DNA of 64,000 nucleotides from Betaproteobacteria bacterium SCN1 (GTDB lineage: Bacteria; Pseudomonadota; Gammaproteobacteria; Burkholderiales; Thiobacillaceae), in contig WBSF01000007.1 in NCBI GenBank assembly GCA_008923315.1, forward strand, positions 340,247-404,246. The letters run 5' to 3'. A model generated the notes under the pieces. That model was not told the origin of the DNA. It searched no databases and saw nothing but the letters and a program-made list of their open reading frames with translations. Of the stretch, positions 8,002-15,425 are shown one piece after another. A program made the translations under genes and the position numbers. Numbering within the stretch: the first letter of the stretch is position 1; each line of letters opens with the position of its first letter.

Positions 8002-9375
8002 ATGAAGATCATCATTCTCGGCGCCGGCCAGGTCGGTGCCAATCTGGCCGAGAGCCTGGTCGCGGAAAACAATGACATCACGGTCATTGACCTCGACTCG
8101 TCCCGCCTCGCGATTCTGCAGGATCGCTTCGATCTGCGCACCGTACGCGGCCACGCGGCCCATCCGTCGGTGCTCAAGCTTGCCGGGGCCGACGACGCCG
8201 ACATGCTGGTGGCCGTCACGCAAAGCGACGAAACCAATCTCGTCGCCTGCAAGCTTGCCGCGACGCTGTTCAATGTGCCAACCCGGATCGCACGGATCCG
8301 CTCGACCGATTTCCTGGAAACCGAAAACGGTTTTCTTGCCGAGCATTTCGGCGTCGATCACATCATCAGTCCCGAGCAGGCGGTAACCGATACCCTGCAT
8401 CGCCTGATCGAGCATCCCGAAGCCTTGCAGGTGCTGGATTTCGCCGACGGCAAGGTTCGTCTGGTAGCGGTGCGGGCCTATCACGGCGGTCCGCTGGTCG
8501 GACACGAGCTGCAGGATATCCGGCGCCACATGCCCGACGTCGACTGCCGTGTCGCCGCGATCTACCGGCGCGATCACGGCATCGTGCCGCAGGGCATCAC
8601 CGTCATCGAACCCGGCGACGAAGTCTTTTTCATCGCGCGCCATCAGGACATCCCCGCCGTCATGCGCGAACTGCGCCGCATGGACCGTCCGGTCAAGCGG
8701 GTCATGATCGCCGGCGGCGGCAATATCGGCCGGCGGCTGGCCGCGCAGCTGGAACGCGACTACGAAGTCAAGCTGGTCGATCACAACAAGTCGGTCACCA
8801 ATCTGCTCGCGGAAAACCTCCACAGCACCCTGGTGCTCACGGGCGACGCCACCGACGAGGAGCTTCTGGAACAGGAGAACATCGAGTCGATGGACGTGTT
8901 CTGCGCGCTGACCAACGACGACGAGGACAACATCATGTCCGCGTTGCTCGCCAAGCGCATGGGCGCCCATCGGGTGATCTCGCTGATCAACCGTTCGGCC
9001 TATGTGAATCTCGTCCAGGGCGGCCAGATCGACATTGCGATCTCGCCGGCACAGGCGACGGCGGGGCCGCTGCTTTCCAAGATCCGGCGCGGCGACATGG
9101 CTGCCGTGCACAGCCTGCGACGCGGCGCCGCCGAGGTGCTGGAAATCGTCGTGCACGGCGATTTCAGAACGTCCAAGGTCGTCGGGCGCCGCATCGGCGA
9201 CGTCGCGCTGCCCGACGGCGCGTCCATTGCCGCCCTCATTCGCGGCGACGACGTGCTGATCGCGCATCACGACACGCTGGTGGAAGCCGAGGATCACCTC
9301 GTCCTCTTCGTACTCAACAAGCGGATCATTCCCAAGGTCGAGAAGCTCTTCCAGGTCGGCTTCGGTTTCTTCTGA
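8002..9375 (+). CDS. trkA: Trk potassium transport regulatory subunit TrkA
   Basis: The peripheral NAD-binding gating subunit of the Trk potassium uptake system, acting on the cytoplasmic face of TrkH. The 457-residue length is normal. Two tandem RCK modules are visible. The first starts with the Rossmann motif GAGQVGANLAE (residues 7-17) and the second with GGGNIGRRLAAQLE (from about residue 236). Each is followed by an RCK_C ligand-binding half (FADGKVRLVAVRAYHG and EVLEIVVHGDFRTSKVVG). It lies eight bases upstream of trkH, so both subunits come from one transcript. Placement after ntrYX is a common betaproteobacterial arrangement. Confidence 0.95.
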   Translation: MKIIILGAGQVGANLAESLVAENNDITVIDLDSSRLAILQDRFDLRTVRGHAAHPSVLKLAGADDADMLVAVTQSDETNLVACKLAATLFNVPTRIARIRSTDFLETENGFLAEHFGVDHIISPEQAVTDTLHRLIEHPEALQVLDFADGKVRLVAVRAYHGGPLVGHELQDIRRHMPDVDCRVAAIYRRDHGIVPQGITVIEPGDEVFFIARHQDIPAVMRELRRMDRPVKRVMIAGGGNIGRRLAAQLERDYEVKLVDHNKSVTNLLAENLHSTLVLTGDATDEELLEQENIESMDVFCALTNDDEDNIMSALLAKRMGAHRVISLINRSAYVNLVQGGQIDIAISPAQATAGPLLSKIRRGDMAAVHSLRRGAAEVLEIVVHGDFRTSKVVGRRIGDVALPDGASIAALIRGDDVLIAHHDTLVEAEDHLVLFVLNKRIIPKVEKLFQVGFGFF

Positions 9376-9383
9376 ACGTCTCC

Positions 9384-10865
9384 ATGCCGCGCATCGCATC
9401 CGCCGCCGTATCGTCCATCCTGCCGGTCGTTCACATCTTCTCGAAGGTGCTGATGCTGTTTTCGCTGGCCTTCCTGCTGCCGCTCGGCATATCGATCGCG
9501 CTGGACGACGGGGCACAGCTCGCCTACGACGAGGCCATCGTCATCACTTTCCTGTCGGGCGTGGCGCTGTGGCTGCTGTCGCGCCATGGCAAACGTGAAC
9601 TGCAGACGCGCGACGGTTTTCTGCTGGTGGTGATGATCTGGGCGGCGCTGCCGGTCTATTCGGCCATCCCGCTGATGACCTACCTGCCCGATCTGGCGTT
9701 CAACGAGGCCTATTTCGAGGCCGTGTCCGGCCTGACCGCCACCGGTGCCACGGTCCTGTCCGGCGTCGATCACCTGCCGCCGTCGATCAATATCTGGCGT
9801 ACCCAGATGCACTGGATCGGCGGCATGGGGGTGATCGTGCTGGTCGTCGCGGTGCTGCCCATGCTGGGCGTTGGCGGCCGGCAGCTGTTCAAGGCCGAAA
9901 CGCCCACGCCGATGAAGGACAGCAAGCTCACGCCGCGCATGGCGGAGACCGCCAAGGGCCTCTGGCAGGTCTACGCATTTTTCACCGTACTGTGCATGCT
10001 TGCCCTGTGGGCCGGCGGCATGGACTGGATCGACGCCGTGGTGCACGGCTTCAGCGTGATGGGCCTGGGCGGGCTCTCTTCGCACGATGCGAACATGGCC
10101 TATTTCGATTCGCCGCTGCTCGAATTCATCGTGATGGTGTTCGCGCTGATCGCGGCCATCAGCTTTTCCACCCATTTCATGGCCTTCCGCACGCGCAACC
10201 TGCTCGCCTACCGGCGCGATGCCGAGCTGCCCTGGTCGCTTGGCGTACTGGCCGTGAGCGCGCTGGGCCTGGCGTTCTATCTGTATTACAAGGGGTTCTA
10301 TCTCGATTACTTCGAGGCGCTGCGCTATGCCGCCTTCAATACCGTCTCGGTTGCGACCACATTGGGGTTTTCCACCACCGACTACAACGTCTGGCCCTAT
10401 TTCGCGCCGCTGTGGATGCTGTTCCTGTCGAGTTTCGTCGCCAGTGCCGGTTCCACCGGCGGCGGCATCAAGATGTTGCGCGCAGTGCTGCTTTACAAGC
10501 AGCTTTACCGCGAGCTCATCAAACTCGTGCACCCGGCCGCTGAAATCCACACCAAGATCGGCCAGCAGGCGGTGCCGAACAAGATCATCTACGCCGTGCT
10601 GGCCTTCCTGTTCGTCTACGTCGCATCCATCGTCGTGCTGTCCTTCGTGCTGTCGGCTTCCGGCCTCGACATCTTCACGGCGTTCACGGCCGTCGTTGCC
10701 ATGGTCAACAACACCGGCCCGGGCCTGGGCCAGGTCGGCCCGGCGAGCACCTATGCCGTGCTGAACGATTTCCAGACCTGGGTCTGCAGCTTCGCCATGC
10801 TGCTCGGGCGGCTGGAATTCTTTACCCTTCTGGTGGTGCTGACCCCCGCTTTCTGGAGGAAATGA
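9384..10865 (+). CDS. trkH: Trk potassium uptake channel TrkH
   Basis: The membrane pore subunit of the Trk system: 493 residues with about ten to twelve hydrophobic helices in the four M1-P-M2 repeats of the Trk/Ktr/HKT superfamily. Pore-loop glycine signatures are recognisable in GLTATGATVLSG, GLGGLSSHD, TLGFSTTDYN and NNTGPGLG. A further conserved segment reads ASAGSTGGGIKMLRAVLL. It is cotranscribed with trkA upstream and overlaps the start of the following TPR gene. The stop TGA at 10863-10865 is embedded in AATGATG, which supplies the next start. Confidence 0.95.
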   Translation: MPRIASAAVSSILPVVHIFSKVLMLFSLAFLLPLGISIALDDGAQLAYDEAIVITFLSGVALWLLSRHGKRELQTRDGFLLVVMIWAALPVYSAIPLMTYLPDLAFNEAYFEAVSGLTATGATVLSGVDHLPPSINIWRTQMHWIGGMGVIVLVVAVLPMLGVGGRQLFKAETPTPMKDSKLTPRMAETAKGLWQVYAFFTVLCMLALWAGGMDWIDAVVHGFSVMGLGGLSSHDANMAYFDSPLLEFIVMVFALIAAISFSTHFMAFRTRNLLAYRRDAELPWSLGVLAVSALGLAFYLYYKGFYLDYFEALRYAAFNTVSVATTLGFSTTDYNVWPYFAPLWMLFLSSFVASAGSTGGGIKMLRAVLLYKQLYRELIKLVHPAAEIHTKIGQQAVPNKIIYAVLAFLFVYVASIVVLSFVLSASGLDIFTAFTAVVAMVNNTGPGLGQVGPASTYAVLNDFQTWVCSFAMLLGRLEFFTLLVVLTPAFWRK

Positions 10866-11185
10866 TGCCGACCGCAGCCGATTTCGAAAAAATGCTCGAG
10901 GCCGGGCGCGACAATGCCCTGCTGCGCTTTTCCCTGGGCAGCGCCTATCTCAAGGATGGCGAACCTGCACGCGCCATCGAACATCTGCGCCGTGCGGTCG
11001 AACACGATCCGAAGTATTCGGCTGCCTGGAAACTGCTGGGGCGCGCGCTGACCGATGTCGAGGACTGGGCGGCTGCGCTGGCCGCCTACCGGCAGGGTAT
11101 TGCAGTCGCCGAGGGCCGTGGCGACGTGCAGGCGGCGAAGGAGATGACCGTGTTCGCGAAGCGGATCGAAAAACGTCTGGGTTGA
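10862..11185 (+). CDS. small tetratricopeptide-repeat protein
   Basis: A 107-residue soluble protein consisting of about two to three TPR units. The segments LLRFSLGSAYLKDGEPARAI, AWKLLGRALTDVEDWAAAL and the following helix show the TPR pattern of small/large residues. Such short TPR proteins are scaffolds for protein-protein contacts, and the partner is unknown. Two ATG codons (10862 and 10865) are possible and both overlap the trkH stop, so translation is coupled to trkH. A role in Trk assembly cannot be claimed from position alone. Confidence 0.85.
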   Translation: MMPTAADFEKMLEAGRDNALLRFSLGSAYLKDGEPARAIEHLRRAVEHDPKYSAAWKLLGRALTDVEDWAAALAAYRQGIAVAEGRGDVQAAKEMTVFAKRIEKRLG

Positions 11186-11289
11186 CGGGTTTGCAAGGCG
11201 CATTCGGGGGTACCTGTGTCGCGGCTCCGTGGCGTTTGCCGGTGGCCTGTTAAAATCCGGCGATTGATTTCAGAAGAAGGAGCATCACG

Positions 11290-11565
11290 ATGACGCGGAT
11301 GGTGAATTGCGTGAAACTCGGACGCGAAGCCGAAGGTCTGGCTTTCCCCCCGGTCCCGGGCGAACTGGGCAAGAAGATTTTCGAGAGCGTGTCCAAGGAG
11401 GCCTGGAGTGGCTGGCAGCGTCAGCAGACCATGCTGATCAACGAAAACCGCCTCAACCTTGCCGACCCGCAGGCGCGCAAGTATCTGATGGAGCAGATGA
11501 GCCGCTATTTCTTCGGCGGTGGCGCCGTCGATCAGGCGGCGGGCTACGTGCCGCCCAGCCACTGA
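11290..11565 (+). CDS. yggX: oxidative damage protection / Fe(II)-trafficking protein YggX
   Basis: A 91-residue protein of the YggX family, which protects iron-sulfur clusters from oxidation and has been linked to iron handling. It shows the family hallmarks: N-terminal [18 protein letters not shown] (with the conserved cysteine), [16 protein letters not shown], and the motif [18 protein letters not shown]. The Shine-Dalgarno AAGGAG is well placed before the ATG. It is a single gene between the trk cluster and a strong terminator. An internal candidate start exists at the second Met, but the first has the better ribosome binding site. Confidence 0.95.
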   Translation: MTRMVNCVKLGREAEGLAFPPVPGELGKKIFESVSKEAWSGWQRQQTMLINENRLNLADPQARKYLMEQMSRYFFGGGAVDQAAGYVPPSH

Positions 11566-11580
11566 TACGCGGCGGCATCC

Positions 11581-11624
11581 ATGAAATGAAAACGGGCGCC
11601 TCACGGCGCCCGTTTTCATTTCAT
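11581..11624. terminator. bidirectional terminator between yggX and phoU
   Basis: A perfect 20-base-pair inverted repeat with a TCAC loop. The left arm is 11581-11600 and the right arm 11605-11624. The GC core (CGGGCGCC) is flanked by AAAA/TTTT and by ATGAAATG ends, so on either strand the hairpin is followed by a T-rich stretch. It lies between two convergent genes and should terminate both. Confidence 0.9.
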
Positions 11625-11639
11625 ATGGTCAAGGGCTGC

Positions 11640-12344
11640 TTACAGCACTTCCTTCTCGATCTCTTCCAGCGAAGTGTGGCGGACGTCCTTGCCCTTGACC
11701 ATGTAGACCACGTATTCGGACATGTTCTTGGCGTGATCGCCCATGCGCTCGATCGCCTTGGTGACGAACAGGATGTCGATGAAGACCGTGATGGTGCGCG
11801 GGTCCTCCATCATGAAGGTGATCAGGTGGCGCAGGTTGAGGCGGAATTCCTCGTCCACCGATTGATCCTGGCGCGCGATTTCCACCGCCTTGGTCGCGTC
11901 CAGCCGGGCGAAGCCGTCCAGCGCCTTCCTGAGCATGTCGAGCACAAGGTCGGCCATGTATTTCACTTCGGAGAAACGCGGCAGGCTGATGCGCTCGGCC
12001 TTGTGGATGAGCTTGGCCATGCGGGCGATCTTCGCCGCCTCGTCGCCGATGCGCTCCAGGTCGGTGATGGTCTTCACCACCATCATCACCATGCGCAGAT
12101 CGGACGCCGTGGGCTGGCGGCGCGCGATGATGTTGGTGCATTCCTCGTCGATGGCGACTTCCAGCGCGTTGACGTTGTGGTCGTTCGCGTCCACGCGGTT
12201 CGCGAGTTCCAGGTCGCCCTTCACCAGCGCTTCCACCGCGTTGGTGATCTGCTCTTCGACCAGGCCACCCATCTTCAGCACGTTCGCGCGCACCGATTCC
12301 AGTTCGGCATCGAACTGCTTGTAGGTGTGTTCAGAAAGCATCAT
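11640..12344 (-). CDS. phoU: phosphate signalling protein PhoU
   Basis: A cytosolic negative modulator of PhoR/PhoB signalling and phosphate uptake. The 234-residue all-helical protein has two PhoU repeats, recognised by MGGLVEEQITNAVEAL and ERIGDEAAKIARMAK, and in the second repeat by FVTKAIERMGDHAKNMSEYV. These are the metal-binding helices of the family. The start at 12344 follows a GGAGAA Shine-Dalgarno. The frame is open further upstream but that extension has no PhoU character. No pst genes are adjacent, so here phoU is monocistronic, with its own candidate Pho-box promoter just upstream and the strong terminator just downstream. Confidence 0.95.
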   Translation of the reverse strand: MMLSEHTYKQFDAELESVRANVLKMGGLVEEQITNAVEALVKGDLELANRVDANDHNVNALEVAIDEECTNIIARRQPTASDLRMVMMVVKTITDLERIGDEAAKIARMAKLIHKAERISLPRFSEVKYMADLVLDMLRKALDGFARLDATKAVEIARQDQSVDEEFRLNLRHLITFMMEDPRTITVFIDILFVTKAIERMGDHAKNMSEYVVYMVKGKDVRHTSLEEIEKEVL

Positions 12345-12369
12345 GACTTTTTCTCCAAGGGTCCACCGG

Positions 12370-12404
12370 ATTATAGGCGCGCCTGTATGACGTTTGCATG
12401 AACG
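12370..12404 (-). promoter_or_regulatory. Pho-box-like promoter of phoU
   Basis: On the minus strand, CGTTCAT-GCAA-ACGTCAT (12404-12387) has two 7-base units at an 11-base period. Each matches five of seven positions of the PhoB consensus CTGTCAT. Eleven bases further on is a perfect -10 hexamer TATAAT (12375-12370). There is no good -35, as is normal for PhoB-activated promoters. The predicted leader is about 20 bases, ending at the phoU ribosome binding site. Confidence 0.6.
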
Positions 12405-12411
12405 TCCGGTT

Positions 12412-12822
12412 TCACGTTGAACTGAAGGGGATCGCGTAACGGCGGCCGTCGACATCGAGGTACAGAATCCAGTCCTGGCGGCTGCTCACGCACACCGGCA
12501 GCGTGATCCGGGCGCGGTAGACGCCGTTTGCGGCCTGCAGGTCGTAGCGGTTGAAGCCCATGTCCATGCCCACCATCTGAAATTCCGCGCTGACACGATG
12601 CCCGCCCGGGGCCTCGACGACGAGATCGAACGGCTCCAGTACTTCGGGTACCGTCAGAAACCGGGCGTGTACGGTCGTGCCGGCATGGCTGAATGCGCAG
12701 CCCGCAACCGGATTCGGACAGGTCACGGCCACCGCCTCGGCCGGGCGCTTGAACCACCAGCCTGCCGCCGCAATGGCCACCAGCGCCACCGCCACCAGCA
12801 GCGGCATCAGCACGCGCTTCAT
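12412..12822 (-). CDS. YtkA/FixH-like exported single-domain protein
   Basis: A 136-residue protein with one N-terminal membrane segment or uncleaved signal (LMPLLVAVALVAIAAAGWW) followed by a small beta-sandwich domain outside the cytoplasm. The stretch FQMVGMDMGFNRYDLQ and the later YRARITLPVCVSSR resemble the YtkA-like and FixH families, in which methionines may contact copper. Cysteines near residues 35 and 42 and a third near the C-terminus could form a disulfide. It overlaps the stop of the Nudix-ThiE gene by four bases (ATGA), so it is translationally coupled to it, although no functional link is known. Copper or cytochrome oxidase maturation is only a guess. Confidence 0.75.
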   Translation of the reverse strand: MKRVLMPLLVAVALVAIAAAGWWFKRPAEAVAVTCPNPVAGCAFSHAGTTVHARFLTVPEVLEPFDLVVEAPGGHRVSAEFQMVGMDMGFNRYDLQAANGVYRARITLPVCVSSRQDWILYLDVDGRRYAIPFSST

Positions 12823-13754
12823 GTCCAGGCTCCGCGCAGCAGCGCCACCCCGTGGGCGCCATGCGACTGCGCCAGCGCGACGTCGCTGCGCTCCAGTCCG
12901 CCCAGCCCATAAACCGGAATCGGGCTCGCGGCGGCCAGCGCGGCGAAAGCGCCCCAGCCCAGCGTTGGCGCACCGGGATGGGTGAGCGTCGGCAGCACCG
13001 GCGAGAGCAGCGCGAAATCCGCCTCGATCGCGGCGGCGTGCGTCAGCTCGGCCGTGTCGTGGCAGGACACGCCGACCCAGGTGCAGTCGGGCCGGGCGTC
13101 GAGGCGCGCGGCGGCGCCTGCATCCAGGTGCACGCCGTCGGCGCCCGCCGCACGCGCCAGGTCGAGGCTGCCATTCACCAGCACGCGGGCGCCCGCCGCA
13201 TGCGCCCGTCGCACGGTTTCGCGCGCCAGCTGCAGACGCATGTCGTCGGGCAGCGATTTGTCGCGCACCTGGACGAGCCGGAGCCCGCCGGCCAGCGCGG
13301 CATCCAGCCGGGCAAGGAATGTCTCGACGCCGAGCGCCTCGGCATGCGTGATGCCCAGCACGGGTGGCAGCGTCAGCGCCTTCACGATCGGAAAATTGGC
13401 GGGCAGCAGCGGGGCGACCGCAACCGCCCCGGGCGCCTGCCAGGAAAAGTTTTGTCCTTCGCGTGGATGCGGTTCGCCCGTCCATTCGAATACGCGGAAG
13501 AAATTCAGCCGCACGGTCGCATGCGTATAGGCGAATACGCGGGTGATCCAGCGGCAGGCACGCACCACACCTATGCCCAGTTCTTCGGCGAGTTCGCGTC
13601 CCAGCGCGGCTTCGAGCGTTTCGCCGGCTTCCACCTTGCCGCCCGGAAATTCCCAATAGCCGGCGTATACCTTGTCGGCCGGCCGGCTGGCGAGCAGGAT
13701 TTCGCCGTCGGGGCGAACGAGGACGGCGGCAACGACTTCAACGACGGCGGACAT
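12819..13754 (-). CDS. Nudix hydrolase (MutT) fused to ThiE-like domain
   Basis: A 311-residue fusion. Residues 1-130 form a MutT-type Nudix hydrolase with a complete Nudix box at 39-61 (GKVEAGET then RELAEELGI), expected to sanitise 8-oxo-dGTP. Residues 135-311 form a TIM-barrel related to thiamine phosphate synthase, with GLRLVQVRDKSLPDD, ADGVHLDAGAA and a terminal PVYGLGGL phosphate-binding segment. This fusion is known from beta- and gammaproteobacteria, and the ThiE-like half is not established as a true thiamine enzyme. The ATG at 13754 begins the Nudix fold; the frame extends upstream without family similarity. It is the leading gene of the pair with the YtkA-like protein. Confidence 0.9.
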   Translation of the reverse strand: MSAVVEVVAAVLVRPDGEILLASRPADKVYAGYWEFPGGKVEAGETLEAALGRELAEELGIGVVRACRWITRVFAYTHATVRLNFFRVFEWTGEPHPREGQNFSWQAPGAVAVAPLLPANFPIVKALTLPPVLGITHAEALGVETFLARLDAALAGGLRLVQVRDKSLPDDMRLQLARETVRRAHAAGARVLVNGSLDLARAAGADGVHLDAGAAARLDARPDCTWVGVSCHDTAELTHAAAIEADFALLSPVLPTLTHPGAPTLGWGAFAALAAASPIPVYGLGGLERSDVALAQSHGAHGVALLRGAWT

Positions 13755-13912
13755 GGGGGCGGGGCGGAGCAAAACCCGCATTGTGCCAGCCCCGCCCCGG
13801 CCCGCGTAACCGGGCCGGGCGTTTCGGATCGCAAACGGCGCGCCGTTCGGCAATGTTTTATCCGGCCGGGAGGTGCACGGCCCGGCCGTTTTTCCGGATG
13901 CGCGGTGGCGGG

Positions 13913-14755
13913 TTATTTCTTCCGGCCAGCCCAGTCGCGCGCGAATTGCCAGGCCACGCGCCCGTTGCGCGCGCCGCGGCCGAGCGCCCATTGCAGCGCT
14001 GCCGCATCGAAACCGCCGTCCGGTGACGCGCCGAGCTGTACCGCCCAGTGGCGCGCGATGGCGAGGTAGCTGTCCTGGTCCATCGCATGAAAACTCACCC
14101 ATAGCCCGAAACGGTCGGACAGCGAGACTTTTTCCTCGGTCGCCTCGCCGGGGTGAATTTCGCCGTCCACGTGTTTGGCGTCCAGATTTTCGGCCATGTA
14201 TTCCGGCATCAGGTGGCGACGGTTGCTGGTGGCGTAGATCAGCACGTTGTCTGCCGGTCCGGCCAGCGAACCGTCGAGCGCGGCCTTGAGGCTGGCGTAG
14301 CCCGGCTCGTGCTCGGCAAAGCTGAGATCGTCGATGAAGACGACGAAGCGGTGGCTGGGCGCGTCGGCCAGCAGGTCGAAGAGATCGGGCAGTGCCGGCA
14401 GCCCGGCCTTGTCCACTTCGATCAGGCGCAGTCCCTTCGCCGCGTATTTCGCATGCACCGCCTTCACCAGCGAGGATTTGCCGCCGCCGCGCGCGCCGGT
14501 CAGCAGCACATTGTTGGCCGGCCGGCCTTCGACGAACTGACGGGTGTTGGCGTCCACGCGCCGCTTCTGCTCGTCGATGTCGAGCAGATCCTGCAGCGCG
14601 ACGCGACGGGGATGCAGGATCGGCTTCAGACTGCCGGTCTGTGCCGACCAGCGTGCCGCGCGAACGGTCTTCCAGTCCGGCGTGGCCGGGGCATGCGGGG
14701 CGAGCCGGTCGAGCAGGGCGTCGAGCCGGGGGAGGAGGGCGGTGAAATCGATCAT
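13913..14755 (-). CDS. DUF815 family AAA+ ATPase
   Basis: A 280-residue ATPase of the DUF815 group, whose cellular role is not established. The Walker A motif TGARGGGKSS (from residue 86) and Walker B FVVFIDDLSF (Asp142 and Asp143) are intact. A sensor-like YATSNRRHLMP segment and the family phrase VSLSDRFGLWVSFHAMDQD follow. No signal or membrane segment is present, so it is cytosolic. It is separated by about 160 bases from the downstream Nudix-ThiE gene, so shared transcription is uncertain. It is divergent from the cytochrome gene on the other strand, with a 142-base shared promoter region. Confidence 0.9.
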   Translation of the reverse strand: MIDFTALLPRLDALLDRLAPHAPATPDWKTVRAARWSAQTGSLKPILHPRRVALQDLLDIDEQKRRVDANTRQFVEGRPANNVLLTGARGGGKSSLVKAVHAKYAAKGLRLIEVDKAGLPALPDLFDLLADAPSHRFVVFIDDLSFAEHEPGYASLKAALDGSLAGPADNVLIYATSNRRHLMPEYMAENLDAKHVDGEIHPGEATEEKVSLSDRFGLWVSFHAMDQDSYLAIARHWAVQLGASPDGGFDAAALQWALGRGARNGRVAWQFARDWAGRKK

Positions 14756-14897
14756 GGGGAAATTCTATCCGCTCGCTCCGGCGGGGATTAGGAAAAAATT
14801 AGGCTTTGGCTAGCAAAGACTTATCAATGCGCAGCGCTCGGGCGGCTTAGGATGCCGCATCCGGATATCCCGCATCCGGGATGAACAGGAGAAACAC

Positions 14898-15389
14898 ATG
14901 ACGCAAATCCCGCGCGCGATCGGCACGCTGGCCGTTCTGCTTGTGGCCGGCCCGGCCTGGGCCGCCCAGGGCGATGCCGACATCCGCCACGGCCGTTACC
15001 TCGTCGCCACCTCCGGCTGCAACGACTGCCACACGCCCGCCTACATGGCGAAGGGCGGCCAGGTAGCCGAATCCGAATGGCTGACCGGCGACGCCATGGG
15101 CTGGCAGGGCCCCTGGGGCACCACCTACGCCGCCAACCTGCGCCTGCTGGCCGCCAGCCTCACCGAAGCGCAATGGCTGGCCCGTGCCCGCCAGCCGATG
15201 CGGCCACCCATGCCTGTCGCCAGTCTGCGCGCCATGACCGACGCCGACCTGCGTGCGATCTACCGTTACGTGAAAAGCCTGCCGGCGAAGGGTGGTCCGG
15301 CGCCCGCCTACGTGCCGCCCGGCGGCAAGGTCGCCACGCCCTATTTCGACCTCACCCCCCGGAATCTGCCGCAGAAGGTCGCTCGCTGA
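14898..15389 (+). CDS. exported monohaem cytochrome c
   Basis: A 163-residue protein with a Sec signal peptide (cleavage after AWA, residue 22) and one covalent haem site CNDCH at residues 41-45. Methionines in the PMRPPMPVASL region are candidates for the axial ligand, and the ending DLRAIYRYVKSLP is the usual C-terminal helix of class I cytochromes. It should act as a periplasmic electron carrier or as a haem subunit of a dehydrogenase. A strong AGGAG Shine-Dalgarno precedes the ATG. It stands alone: the partner enzyme is not adjacent, and the next gene is convergent. Confidence 0.9.
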   Translation: MTQIPRAIGTLAVLLVAGPAWAAQGDADIRHGRYLVATSGCNDCHTPAYMAKGGQVAESEWLTGDAMGWQGPWGTTYAANLRLLAASLTEAQWLARARQPMRPPMPVASLRAMTDADLRAIYRYVKSLPAKGGPAPAYVPPGGKVATPYFDLTPRNLPQKVAR

Positions 15390-15425
15390 ATGTGCCCGGG
15401 CCGAGGCAATGGGCCCGAATGGCGT

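Noticed and set aside
6583-9516. A 977-codon minus-strand frame across ntrX and trkA
   Set aside because: It has no family character and lies opposite genes with clear NtrX and TrkA motifs. It is a GC-driven shadow frame.
13861-13900. Possible terminator after the DUF815 gene (CGGCCGGG / CCCGGCCG stem)
   Set aside because: The T-run follows the stem on the plus strand, whereas the adjacent genes are on the minus strand, and the pairing is interrupted.
14860-14885. Repeated CGCATCCGG and an ATCCCG/CGGGAT mini-hairpin before the cytochrome c gene
   Set aside because: Too short and GC-biased to call an operator, and no promoter hexamers could be placed around it.
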